Shown piece after piece: positions 43,491-55,271 of a stretch of 64,000 nucleotides of DNA. A program made the translations under genes and the position numbers. The notes under the pieces were generated by a model. It was given only the letters and a program-made list of their open reading frames with translations. It was not told the DNA's origin and ran no database searches. Source of the DNA: Xiphydria camelus (Eukaryota > Arthropoda > Insecta > Hymenoptera > Xiphydriidae); contig OY783197.1 of assembly GCA_963678675.1 (NCBI GenBank), positions 12,706,304 to 12,770,303 of the forward strand. The letters are read 5' to 3'. The first letter of the stretch is position 1, and the number at the start of each line of letters is the position of its first letter.

Positions 43491-45128
43491 TTATGGATTT
43501 ATTCTACGAGCAGCTGTAACATTTTGGTCCACAATATCCACAGGTGGTGGGTTGTCGATCATTCCAAAATCGAAACCTTCGTCTTCCTGGAACTCAGGTT
43601 GTACATTATGTTCTATGCACATATTATGGAGAACAATACAGGCGTTTACTATTTTTGCTGCTTTTTCCGGGGCATAGTGCAGAACTCTATGTTTCAATAA
43701 GCAGCGGAATCTCATTTTAAGAACGCCATTATATCTTTCAATGAGAGACCGACAACTCTTTTGACACGCGTTGAAACGTGCTTCCGGAGTGCCAGGCTGA
43801 GCATGTGACAAAGGCGTTATGAGCCACGGACGTAGCTGATATCCAGAATCACCTTAAAAGATATGGTATAATGTAGCAATCGAATCACGATAGCAATATA
43901 AGCAGTGTTTGAGAGAATTATACAAACCTAGTAAGAAAAACGTATTTCCTTCATATCTCCTGTGAATTTCTTCCATAGCGCGTGACATATTTGAATTGTT
44001 CCAAATATGGTTGTCGTTGGAACTTCCAGGGAAACGTGCATTTACGTTCATGATTTTCAACCGCCAGTCACCAACTTTTAAAAAGTACATTTTCTTACTG
44101 CATTGCTTCGCGTACGACATTTAGAGTTTAGAGTATGCCTTATTTAAAGACCTCCGATGCAAACGGAGGTTTAAAAGTCAATAATAACAATTGTAGAACC
44201 ATCTGAATCTCACCAATTGAACGTTGAGAGAATGATAACCTTTTCGGTTAACGTAAAGGTGTCCCGGATGTAATGGATTATTAATTGTAGGTGGATAGAT
44301 CGCGACGTGTGTACAATCTACATATCCAACCACACCTGGGAAATTATGTGCTACGTGAAACCTGTAAATTTGAATATTTTGTAATGACATTGCAGGCGAA
44401 CCACATTCATATACTTTTTACAGTAATTTTTGAAGAAAAATAATAAATGTGTAATTAAACGTTACCACTTAATAAAATAAAATTTGTTACAATATGCAAT
44501 TGATTTAATTTCATAAAGTCAAAAATTTTACTGTAAATGTGATGGCTGGCTGAATAGTCTACACGAGTGAACAAACCAATAAATAACTTACTCGCTTCGA
44601 AGTTGCATTAAATCTTCCAATCTTCCAGGAAATCGAATCCATCGATCCATAAATAATCGATCGATTCATAATATTTACAACCTCATTTATGCTCGTACTG
44701 ACGGATGCTGGACTTACAGCAATACCAAGATTATATCCAATACACGGTTGGTAACTTCCACTCGCGAAAAAATTTAATGCCGTTAATACCTATTACAGTG
44801 TAGAATATCGTCTATTTTAACACATAAATATTTGTATGGCATTAAAACAAAGAAAACTCTGCACACTGCACAATTAATACCTTTTTACAGTAGAACTTAG
44901 TGCTGCGGTACTTTTCGGCTGCTCCATAAAACATTCTATGTCATGGATAAGATGTCGCACCAATGGCTTAGTGAGTCTAAATTGTTGCATGAATCGCCTA
45001 TCGGTAAACTCATCAAATACTTCTATTCGTCTGTCAAAAACTCTTCTTGGAGGTTGTTGCGCAGCAGCTTCCACTTCTTGAAGACCATCCAATAAAACCG
45101 CATGAATTATATCGTCTAATTCCGCCAT
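43491..45128 (-). pseudogene. HARBI1-type Harbinger nuclease, with frameshifts
   Basis: Exon-like blocks in order: 45128-44879 (FMQQFRLTKPLVRHLIHDIE); about 44800-44590 (VLTALNFFASGSYQPCIGYN, then FPGRLEDLMQLRSE); 44361-44214 (HNFPGVVGYVDCTHVAI, first catalytic Asp); about 44090-43930 (NVNARFPGSSNDNHIWNNS, EEIHRRYEGNTFFLLG); and 43855-43491 (GDSGYQLRPWLITP with the second Asp, SLIERYNGVLKMRFRCL with the Glu, ACIVLHNMCIEHNV). At least two frame changes (between the first and second blocks and inside the second) break it. All three catalytic residues are still present. Confidence 0.85.
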
Positions 45129-45430
45129 ACCTTTGATTAATAATATATATTATTTATTAATTACCTATATGTATATATATTAATCTAATTATTTGTTGGA
45201 ACCATGCGATCAAGACTAGATCTCCTTGGGGTCGAAATTCAAAATAAAAACTCTTTGCAAGGTCACTTGACAATTTTTGTCCGTGAAATAGAACGGAAAT
45301 TGTTCGGGCAAGAGAAACGAACAAAAAATTGTTTCAATATCACATGTGCTTGAATGTTAATGTATGCATATATGCATACATAGGTACTAACAGCGTTACA
45401 TTTTTTTGCGAGCCCCAAGGAGAGATATAT

Positions 45431-46322
45431 ATACAGAGGGAGGGTAACATTTTGAAAACTTGCCACCCCAATATCTCAGAAAGTTACAGAGATTTTCTAA
45501 AAAACAAAAATACGGTTTCGGCAGTGGAGAGGGGGAACCAAAATTACATAATCGGAGACGCACCCCCTCCAACCCTCTTAGGGGTAGCCCCCCCAACTTT
45601 GTACTCTTAAATAGCAACCCCCCATGTGTGATACAGCGTTGGAAAGCTCTTTAAAAATGCTTTACAACAACACCAAATTTAGGTACCTTTCGATTAGTAG
45701 TTTTTGCGCAATTCGAGAAAGAAACTGCTAGAAGTAAGTTGTCAATTTATTTATTAAAGGTCAATTACGTTACAATAAATTTTCGAAATGATTTCCATTG
45801 ATTTTTCGGACTTTTTCAAATGTTCTTGAAATTTTGCGACATTCTTGCATAATTCTCTGTTTCAGTTGGTTAATGCTTGCCGGTTGAGTTTGAAAAACAA
45901 CAGATTTCAGATGTCCCCATAAGAAGAAATCGCAGGGAGTAAGATCAGATAATGGAAATCACTTCGAAAATTTATTGTAACATATTTGACCTTTAATAAA
46001 TAAATTGACAAAACTTACTTCTGGCAGTTTCTTTCTCGATTTGCGCGAAAAATACTCATCGAAAGGTACTAAAATTTGGTGTTGCTGTAAAGCATTTTTA
46101 AAGAGCTTTCCAACGCTGTATCATACATGGGGGGTTGCTATTTAAGATTACAAAGTTGGGGGGCTATCCCTAAGGGGGTTGGAGTGGGTGCGTCTCCGAT
46201 TATGTCATTTTGGTTCCCCCTCTCCACTGCCGAAACCGTATTTTTCTTTTTTAGAAAATCTCTGTAACTTTCTGAGATATTGGGGTGGCAAGTTTTCAAA
46301 ATGTCACCCCGTATATTATATA
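45431..46322. mobile_element. Snapback element holding a transposase remnant in its loop
   Basis: Inverted arms of about 365 bases (with CATTTTGAAAACTTGCCACC, GTTTCGGCAGTGGAGAGGGG) flank about 160 bases. The loop, read on the minus strand, encodes the C-terminal end of an IS630/mariner-type transposase (SDLTPCDFFLWGHLKS, then EKVRKINGNHFE and a stop). The element is thus an inverted duplication of one transposon 3' end. Confidence 0.75.
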
Positions 46323-46572
46323 TACAATTGACACAGAGTAAGTAAATATAATATTTTAGGTTATTTTAGGAAGTTATGTACAACAGCTTTGCTCAGTCTA
46401 AATTGTTTGGCGAACCTTATCATTTAATACTATGAATTATATCGTTCATCACATCCATTACCTTTTATTTACCTTCGCCAATTTTTCTTTCCTTTCAATT
46501 AACACTTCTTTCAACTCACTTTACAAACTTCACTTTCCCGCCAAATAATACACAAGATACGTATACGTTTCG

Positions 46573-47169
46573 TAGTCCAGTAAAAGTAGACCTTCTTTAT
46601 AGGGGTGCAAAAAAATAATTTCCGACAAGCTGATTTTTTCAGGGTCGATGGAGGGGTGTCTTCCGAGTATCCAATCAAAAAGTCACCCTCCGCACCCTTG
46701 GCAAAGTGTTGCAAATAGGATGGTTTTTGTTTATGTTTTTGTTTTTTTGAAACATTTTTTTTCAGCTTGTACATAATAATATACTCTACAACTTTGTCTA
46801 ATAAAATTTGTTGATAACTTTGATTTTTGACGTCCAGCGCCCATTATACAGTATGTCCCGTGCATTACCCCACAGTTGCAGGGACCTTGAAATTTACCTT
46901 CGGCCAGGCTTGGTCGGTCAAAAGTCAAAGTTATCAAAAAATGTTATTAGGCAAAATTGTAGAGAATATTATTTTGTACAAGCTGGAAACAATTTTTTTT
47001 CAAAAAATAAAAAACAAAAACAAAAACCACCCTATTTGCAACACTTTGCAAGGGGTGCGGAGGGTGATTTTTTGGTTGAAAACTCGGGAGACACCCCTCC
47101 ATATCGACCCTGAAAAAATTAGCTTGCCGGAAATTATTTTTTTTGTAAAATGATATCTTTACTGGACTA
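46573..47169. mobile_element. Foldback element with TAGTCCAGTAAA ends
   Basis: Inverted arms of about 250 bases (with AATTTCCGACAAGCTGATTT, AAAGTGTTGCAAATAGGATG) and TCG on each side (46570-46572 and 47170-47172), a possible 3-base target duplication. Open frames within are mirrored in both arms and are not genes. Confidence 0.7.
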
Positions 47170-47883
47170 TCGATGTTGCGAGTGGTCTAAACCACTCGCA
47201 GCATACCACTCGTAAAGATACGTATACGTTTCTTAAAGCGCTGCCAACGCGAACTCGAAAAAGCCGAGTTTTCGGTTACGAGCGCTCGCACAAGTCCGAA
47301 GTTGCGTAGGTATACGTTTCTCTTGCGAGTGGTTTGAGAAAGGGGCCGCTGTCTCAATACATTCCCGTTTCGTATATACGGATACACGCACACTAGTATC
47401 GTAAGGCCCGCATCGAAAATGTGGCAACACCGCTTCAACTGTATACTGATAAGGTTGTTGTGTTTGGTTATGTGTTGCTACTGAATACGTCACGCGCGCT
47501 GTTGCCACATTCTCTCCGCTCAGTTTTCCCCCTCCTACGTGATTGATAGTGTCATTACATTATATTTTTTTACTGAATAATTAAACGGTGGATCTTGCCT
47601 ATTTTTTTATACATTTTTGTATGAATATAGAACTATGTGTCTGAATTTTTTTAATAAATAGGTGGATGTTTTAGTTTCAAAATGTGAAAAATACTTCAAA
47701 GCATGCCCATTTACATGAGGTTACATGGGAGAAATGCACATCTTTAAAATTTAATATCTCTATTTTCCGACGGTAGATCGTTTTTTTTCACTAACAAAAA
47801 TGTTTTATTTTGTCGAGATCTACGTCTGAACAAAATTTCAAAATTTCCGTAGATGAATCGATATCGTGATAGTACTACCTTAA

Positions 47884-50800
47884 AGATAAGATCAACTTGG
47901 TTTCTATACAGTTAGACCGTCAGATAGTGACAGATTCTGGTGCCCCATTTTCGCATACAAGCCTCGAAGAGGGTTGAAAAGTACTTCGATGTTGAGTAGA
48001 ATAAAGTGAAATTTACGAATGGTCCCTGGGGATAACATATGGAAAAATCGATTTTTCTTAACATAAATAAAAGGTGATTTTTCCCATTTTCTCACGCGCG
48101 CAAGCCTTGTTCACTAAATGATTAATTAATAAAACCTGGCTTCGGAAAACCAAAGGCTTGAGTGTTGCATGGGGATAAAGGGTTGAAATAATGGCGTAAT
48201 CTTGTAAGAAAAAATCGAGATTTTGACCGATTTTCCCACACAAGCCTATTGGAAGTATGGAAACGTACATCGTCACTAGCCCGAAAATAATAATGGCTTG
48301 AGTGGCGCGAATGGATAAGTACATTTTAGGGTCGTAAAATTTAACGGACATTTTTGTCGATTTTTCAGTTATTTTTTCATTTAAGCTTTTGAAACTATAT
48401 ATTATTTTTGATGTGTTAGACGTTATTATAAAATTGGCATGACTATCGGATGTGGACGGAAGGAAGGCTTGCGTCGGAAAGTTGTAGGAAAATTGTATGC
48501 AAATTGCCGCCATTTTCCCACGCAAGCCGTTTGACATGTGCTTAGAAAAAGTGATTTTAAGTGTATATAACAAAAGGCTTGAGTGTCGGACGTGGTCTTC
48601 ATATTAATTATACGTAATGTATTTAAGAAAGAGCTGACAGAAAAATTCTAGAAATTGCCGCCATTTTCCCACGCAAGCCGTTTGACATATGCTTAGAAAA
48701 AGTGATTTTAAGACTATATAACAAAAGGCTTGAGTGTCGGACGTGGTCTTCATATTAATTATACGTAATGTATTTAAGAAAAAGCTGACAGAAAAATTCT
48801 AGAAATTGCCGCCATTTTCCCACGCAAGCCGTTTGACATATGCTTATTGTTAGAAAAAGTGATTTTAAGACTATATAACAAAATGCTTGAGTGTCGGACG
48901 TGGTCTTCATATTAATTATACATAATGTATTTAAGAAAGAGCTGACAGAAAAATTCTAGACATTTCCATCATTTTCCACCCTGTATATTTAGAACAAAAC
49001 TGTCGAGGTAGATAATGTTGTTAATGATCTATAAATATATAACAAAATTGTTAAAAAAGTTTTGTTGTTAACAGAGAATTCTGATTTTTGTCCACTATTC
49101 CCTCTTAAGCAATGCACTGTGGGTCGGCGTCGGCCTCTGAAATTTGAGCACGCGGTCGAGGGGCTCTTCGCTTGCGACTCGAGGAACCCGGCGCCTGTCG
49201 CTATCGCTAGACTGGCGTGCTCTATTTAGTCGGTCAGCAGCACATGTTTGTCAGAACAACCTGAATAAATGTATATCACAGTACTTACCAATTATTTCAT
49301 TTGAAGACAAAAGTCAGTAAATACATGCACTGCTTTATTACATCTTCACAAGAGGCTATCCACATGCGTTATGAAAGCGCATTAAATATGGGCTCAGTTG
49401 CTCACGGTGGCAGCAGGGTTGCTAGATCTTGCAAATGAAAAAGCGGGACACGTGAATTTGTGACACGTGTTTAAGATGATATTTTAATGTGTTAAAAAAT
49501 GTTTCTCTATTTCAAGGATAAACCGAAATCCGAAATAAAAATGTCTAAATTGTCGCGCAAAAAAAATTCAAAAAATATGTCAACTTTTTCCTCACGTGTA
49601 TTTATGTCTGTTGTAAGTAAATGAAAATTAAAGAAACAAACTAATAAACGAAAACTATAAGGAATGTGTACATAGATTTTTAATACAAATAAAAGAGATG
49701 TTTATTTACCATTAAATAATAGGGTTACATGTACCATATAATTATTATTAGGTATTTAATTGAATTTTTCAGACGCTGCAACTTTTTCAAGAATTTCTTT
49801 TCCATAACAGGATGCGAGGCGCGAGGACAGAGTTTCTGACTATTATAATGGCGTAAGGCCGGAAATAAATATATATATAATAATAATAATAATAACCCTG
49901 CATAAACATTTCTAGATTTTTTGTCAGTTCTTCCTTAGATATATAATATGCTCCATGTCCGATACTCAAGCCTTTTGTTGTATCGTTTTAGAATAGAAAT
50001 TTATAGATTTTTTGTCAACTCTTTTATACATAAATAATATGCTCCATCTCCGACACTCAAGCCTTTTGTTACAATAGTCTTAGAATCATTTTTTGTAAGC
50101 ATATGCCAAACGGCTTGTGTGGGAAAATGGTGGAAATTTCTAGAATTTTTCTGTCAGCTCTTTTTTAAATACGTTATGTATAATTAGGTAATATGAAGAC
50201 CACGTTCGACACTCAAGCCTTTTGTTATACAGTCTTAGAATCACTTTTTCTAAGCATATGCCAAACGGCTTGCGTGGGAACATGGTGGTTTGCATACAGT
50301 TTTCTGCAACTTTGCTATGTTTTATAAATTTGAAGGCCACGCTCTACACTCAAGCCATTACTTTTTTACGGACTTTTAAATTCATAAGTTTGTATTGCAA
50401 TTAATTTCGTTCATGGAAAAATAACTGAAAAATCGACAAAAATTTCCGTTAAATTTTACGACCCTAAAATGTACTTATCCATTCGCGCTACTCAAGCCAT
50501 TATTATTTTCGGGCTAGTGACGATGTACGTTTCCATACTTCCAATAGGCTTGTGTGGGAAAATCGGTCAAAATCACGATTTTTTCTTACAAGATTACGCC
50601 ATTATTTCAACCCTTTATCCCCATGCAAAACTCAACCCTTTGGTTTTCCGAAGCCAGGTTTTATTAATTAATCATTTAGTGAACAAGGCTTGCGCGCGTG
50701 AGAAAATGGGGAAAAAACACCTTTTATTTATGTTAAGAAAAATCGATTTTTCCATATGTTACCCCAGGGGCCATTCGTAAATATCACTTTATTCTACTCA

Positions 50801-50894
50801 ACATCGAAGTACTTTTCAACCCTCTTCGAGGCTTGTATGCGAAAATGGGGCACCAGAATCTGTCACTATCTGACGGTCTAAGTGGATCTTATCC
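47884..50894. mobile_element. 3-kb TTAA-flanked element with about 1-kb inverted ends
   Basis: TTAA at 47880-47883 and 50895-50898. Ends read GATAAGATCMACTT, and from TTAGACCGTCAGATAG (47912) the arms are closely similar for about 1 kb. The arms contain three tandem 155-base units (about 48510-48975) and a recurrent pair of motifs, CAAGCC and GGCTTGAGTG. The centre (about 48990-49900) has no recognisable gene. The 171- and 103-codon frames in the arms are mirror copies. Confidence 0.75.
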
Positions 50895-50898
50895 TTAA

Positions 50899-51454
50899 AC
50901 TAAGTTGATTCTATTTTAGGGCTTCTTTGTACAATATACGTTTTTTTATACTTTTTTTGTGCAAAATGGTAAAACGTAGTTTTTAGTCTAAACGTAGTTT
51001 ATACATATAATATGAACATGAAATAAAGAAACTACAGACACACTTTAAATAATATAGTAATATTTCAAAGAAAATAATAAATTTTTTTGTGGTAACGAAA
51101 ATAATTGTTGTATGTAAATGTAAAATATACCTACGTTATACATTTTATAACAATATCAAATTATGCTGAATTCTATTATCAGTATGAATGAGATCAACTG
51201 GGTTAATAGTATAATAGTTAAACAGTTTAATTTCATGGATACATATAAGGATTTTATCGATATGGAGATATTAGATACATCCATGTTAAAATTATTTAAA
51301 ACAGCGTGCTTCTCGCGAAATTTTATAATATTAGGGTACTTTTAGGGTGTTGTGCTAAAATAGGACACTTTTAGGTTAAATGGGGACAAACTATGTGGCT
51401 TATAATAGTGAACAATTTCATACTGAATCATTTATTACAGTATCCCAGAAAAAT
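50899..51454. other. No gene recognised
   Basis: AT-rich sequence with one 60-codon frame (51163-51345) and no recognisable motif or repeat. Confidence 0.35.
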
Positions 51455-51708
51455 ACGTGCATTAAATGGCGTTTTTTAGCATTACTGTATGTCAGCAAAA
51501 TTGACATAAATCGGTAGTACAGAAATATTCCTTTCTCTGCTTATTTTTACGCGTAGAAAATAATTTTAATCGATTGTATTTAACTAGGAACCTATTACCA
51601 GGCTGCTAGTGCACGGTTTTTCTTATTTCATCGTCTAAAAATTTATTATTAAATTAAGAAAACTGCAGGCGACGCGCATTATCACCCATGATGGCTAAAA
51701 TTGTATAA
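51455..51708 (+). repeat. Left copy of a 10.5-kb-spaced inverted duplication
   Basis: Matches 62505-62262 on the opposite strand (TAGCATTACTGTATGTCAGC, GAAATATTCCTTTCTCTGC). It continues after two MITEs at 52647 (CACTATTTCGAGCAGTATTA). No protein signal; probably two copies of an unclassified repeat. Confidence 0.75.
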
Positions 51709-52504
51709 GGGGTCGTCCATTAATCACGTGATGCTTTTTAGCATTTTTAACCCCCTCCCCACTAGTGATACGAGGTGAGGTTTAAGACTACTACCCCCCC
51801 CCCCCCCAAATCACGTGTATTTTCTTAGTACAAAAAGTATTAAAAAAATTTTAGAATATTATCTTTAATTACAGGTAAGTATAATCTAATTTAATTCTGG
51901 AAAATTAATGTCCGTGATAAAAATGTTCAGACATTAAGGTTGCAGGTTGTTTTTAACTGGCATAAAAATAATAAAGGTAAGGTGTAATCATGTGAAAAAC
52001 ATATTTCTACCGGTACATGAACATATTTAATGCACATTGTCCTCGGACCACGGATTAGCGCAAGACTGTCTTCAACACTATAAACAAGTGGGTAAGCATC
52101 TTGCAAGTCAGCTGTTTTTCTTTCTGAGCCACACTAGGTTTTTTTCCCTTCTTATACTCTGCAAATAGGTCTTTATACAGATCTCCTAGTCTGGACATTG
52201 TTCCATTGCTTTAAGGCAAAACATCCATGGTATAAACAGTTTACCGCATGTATTCGGCGCGAAAATCACAGAATAACTAGCGAGCGACTGGCAAGCCGAG
52301 CCGGGTGGGGAAATCGTTGCTTGGCAACGGCGAGTTAAGCTCACACGCCGCTTTTCGGTTGTTTAGAAATCGCGCGTACAACGAAAAAATAAGTACACGC
52401 GTGATATCTCTCACTACACCCCCTCCCCCCCCGTGATATTTCGTGATTTTTGCCGAACACTCCCCCCCCCCCTTTCGGACCTCACGTGATTAATGGATGA
52501 CCCC
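51709..52504. mobile_element. TAA-target MITE, 796 bases
   Basis: Ends GGGGTCGTCCATTAATCACG and the complement (TCACGTGATTAATGGATGAC then CCC), flanked by TAA (51706-51708 and 52505-52507). It contains C-runs and no gene. The uninterrupted sister copy near 62260 shows the empty site. Confidence 0.8.
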
Positions 52505-52507
52505 TAA

Positions 52508-52643
52508 GAACCCAGAAACACAGAGCGCGGTCTGGCGTTCTGCGTTCCGCGTTCAATGGAAAATGAGAAATTTTGCGTTCTTGCGTTCCATTCACAGAAT
52601 GCAGAACGCGGAACGCCAGACCGTGCTCTGTGTGTCTGGGCTC
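52508..52643. mobile_element. Small TAA-target MITE, 136 bases
   Basis: Inverted ends GAACCCAGAAACACAGAGCG and GCTCTGTGTGTCTGGGCTC, with GCGTTCTGCGTTCCGCGTTC inside, flanked by TAA (52505-52507 and 52644-52646). It sits directly against the preceding MITE, sharing one TAA. Confidence 0.8.
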
Positions 52644-53129
52644 TAAGCGACACTATTTCGAGCAGTATTAGATGTATTTTTGTACTAACAGTGGTCGCGT
52701 TAGTGGCCTTTAAATTATTTCGTTGAGTTCAATAAAATTTCTTCCAGCATCGTAACTTTTATCCGCGTACAGTTATTTCGGTACGTGTGGCAGATATGGC
52801 TTATTTTTTATTTTTCGACTTTCAGGAAATATTATAATACATTTTATTCGAGGTAGGTACACACTAGTCCAGCAGATGTGATTCCTTAGTAAGAATTCAA
52901 TGTTTATTGGATGACATTAAATATTAATAAATAAGAATCGAATACTGATTGTGATTTTTATCTGATAAATCTGTGTGTCCTGACTATTACCTGAAAAATT
53001 CATTGAAAAATTCCTATGAGTTATTTTCAAAGTCTCCAGAATTGAAAGACTAAGTATCTTCCAATTGGAGAGCGTTTTCTTAAACATGCAAATATACCGT
53101 TAATAAGAAATATAACATTGCGTTATCTG

Positions 53130-53826
53130 GTTCCACTAGAATATCGACGATATCCGTGCTGGATGGTAACACACTGCAACTGTACAACGACAGCAGGTTG
53201 CCACCTCCGTTATATGTGTTCGTATAAAGCCGAACGAGTCGATTTTGCTCGCAAGACCCGTTCAATATTGAACGTGAAAAGTGAAGTGTTAATTCGACGC
53301 TGGAAGGAAGTACTATTTCGATTAATCGAGGGGTGAATGTCTTCCGCATTACGATTATCGGCGAGAGATAAGTCTCTGGAAGAGGAAAGACTGCGCGCGC
53401 CGAGTAGAGTGCGAACTAAACGTGGAGTTCTCGGGGATGATATACACGCTCGTACGTTTCCGTGAGTGTTCGTCCACGCTCGGCGGCAACTACACCGCCC
53501 GGACCAGTCAGTCCGCGCACGACCTCGATGTGGGAGGATGTGTCGTTCCATACGTGTATGAACTTGAAGCCAAAATCGATTATCTTCGAATAACGAGTGA
53601 TTTTCCTTCCCGCCAAAATATCGAAAATCGACGTACTCGCAAGTATACCACGGTGGGCGGAGTGCGTGTCAAAAGTTTGCAGTCAGGACATCGAGTGTGG
53701 TTCGTGATCGATCGCGTTGTGAATCTCGTCGAGGTGTTTCTCTCCCGCTCGTTACTTTCGCCGTAGTTATGCTTCCGATTTCCCGTCACGTTGTTTCGTT
53801 TTGACTCGAGGACCGTGCGAGGACAG
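53130..53826 (+). promoter_or_regulatory. GC/CpG-richer segment, candidate 5' UTR or promoter of a host gene
   Basis: This part stands out from the AT-rich surroundings by base composition and CpG content and shows no repeat structure. Open frames exist on both strands (for example 114 codons at 53422-53766) without recognisable domains. It leads into the candidate first coding exon at 53827. Confidence 0.35.
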
Positions 53827-53883
53827 ATGAACACGAAGATGCTGCCGCAAACGCCCGACATCATACCAACGTCGCTAAATCAG
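53827..53883 (+). CDS. Candidate first coding exon of an unidentified host gene
   Basis: ATG followed by 19 codons (MNTKMLPQTPDIIPTSLNQ) ends exactly at a strong donor (CAG then GTGAGC). No later exon could be linked within the window, so the gene would continue through a long intron beyond the right edge. No family is recognised from 19 residues. Confidence 0.35.
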
Positions 53884-55271
53884 GTGAGCTGAAGGTGTCG
53901 AGAACCTCTCGATCGATTGTTTTGCGGTGGCCCGAAGGTATTGAAGGGGGGGGGGGGGTAAATAGAGGTCCCGCTGTCAATGCAGTGTGGCACAATTTAG
54001 TCACGATGTCGATAGTTTCGCAGCACGTGCGGCCACTTTTCGAGAAGAGCCGCGTACGAGTCTTCGACGTCGCGCATCTCGCGGTCGTTTCAATCGGCAC
54101 CATTTTCGCAAGGATGGAACGCACCAAAGCGTATTGGGGGAGAGAGAAAGAGTGTTCAAAATTTGCGGCACGCGAGTAGCCTTATATTTGCCGGGAAAGC
54201 AGTTCGATCTTACGTGGCTGAAGTTACTAACGTTCCAGTGGGAATGAACATTTTTTTTTAAGGTAGTCCGATGGAAGAACCTTATCATCTTAGCCATGTT
54301 TTTCTTTTATTTCATTGAGAGATAAAACCATTTCGCACAATTTATGTCAAAAGACAAAATTTGTCTATCGTTTAGTATTAAAGATATCAGCATTTGAAGT
54401 TGCTTGAAGAAGCATAGTAAATAAGGGGAAACGCCAAGTTAGTTTAAAAACTAGGCCGTTACTCGAAAATAAGGAACTTAACGGAAAGAAAAAAATTGTT
54501 AACGTTAATATAATAATTCCGTGCGTTTGTAGGTATGCGAAATTTTAAAACTATCGACTGTACGTACACTTACTGAAGACATGCTCGCGGTATTTTTCGG
54601 TCTAACTCAAAATTATCAGAATTTATTTATAGTGTTTCGTTCAGAGATATGCTATATATAAACATAGTTTTATAAGTACCTTATAAGATCCGTAGTATTA
54701 TGTAATAATGACTAATAAGAAAGTTATAATTTTATGAGAATTTTCATGAAAATTGTGACTAAAATAACTGTGTAAAAACTTCGACGAATCAGTCTTAATG
54801 GTTAAAAAAATTATTTTCAATATAAATAAATAATTATATCGGGACAAATACATATTAGTAACAGTAATCGTAGTCACGAATTAAGAACGCAATGTTTTAT
54901 GATTTTATGGCATTTCTGCTGCTTTTTTCCAAAAATTCACTTTTAATTAATATAAGCACTGTTCAGCTCAGCTAAACGTCATTGGACTCCTTTAAGCGCC
55001 GGGTAGAAGTGGAATTTGCGAATTCCTCTATTAGTTTCGATGATCTCACTGAGTCACGGGGGGGAGTTGAGGAGTCCGTCGGACAGAGTGCACTTCGTTA
55101 CTCCAGGATTAAAGACACACTTAGCTATCCAGGTATACCAGGTATACACACCCATACCACCGGCATCCTCTCTACTTTATCCAAAGGCATAAACTCAGGT
55201 AGAAAATGTTGGGGACCGATTTCGTTGGCTCGAAAGGAGCGCTCGCAAATATGTACGTAATGCCTATTTTG
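53884..55271. other. Possible intron of the candidate host gene, no feature recognised
   Basis: The first 300 bases remain CpG-rich with a poly-G run (53947-53957), then AT-rich sequence. The 92-codon frame at 54982-55260 shows no family feature. Confidence 0.3.

Larger units (their letters stand above)
39399..47348 (-). mobile_element. PIF/Harbinger transposon carrying several nested insertions
   Basis: Inverted ends GGGCCCCTTTCTCAAGCTCA at the left and its imperfect complement at the right (TGGTTTGAGAAAGGGGCC). Both continue into ACTCGC and GTATACG motifs that recur subterminally (41600, 46555 and 47220). CTG lies on each side (39396-39398 and 47349-47351), a target type reported for Harbingers. 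It holds a HARBI1-type nuclease gene and a second, Myb/SANT-type candidate gene, the usual two-gene content. Other elements inside have roughly doubled its size. Confidence 0.6.
39180..47879. mobile_element. TTAA-flanked element, split by a Harbinger transposon
   Basis: TTAA at 39176-39179 and 47880-47883, with inverted 12-14-base ends GGTAGTACTATC. Without the inner Harbinger insertion (39399-47348) only about 750 non-coding bases remain, so it would be a TTAA-target MITE of piggyBac or Kolobok type. The right TTAA is shared with the next element. Confidence 0.5.

Noticed and set aside
48058..48573. 171-codon frame in the left arm of the 3-kb element
   Set aside because: The same sequence occurs inverted in the right arm with a different frame length, and it contains no domain; it is a by-product of the repeat.
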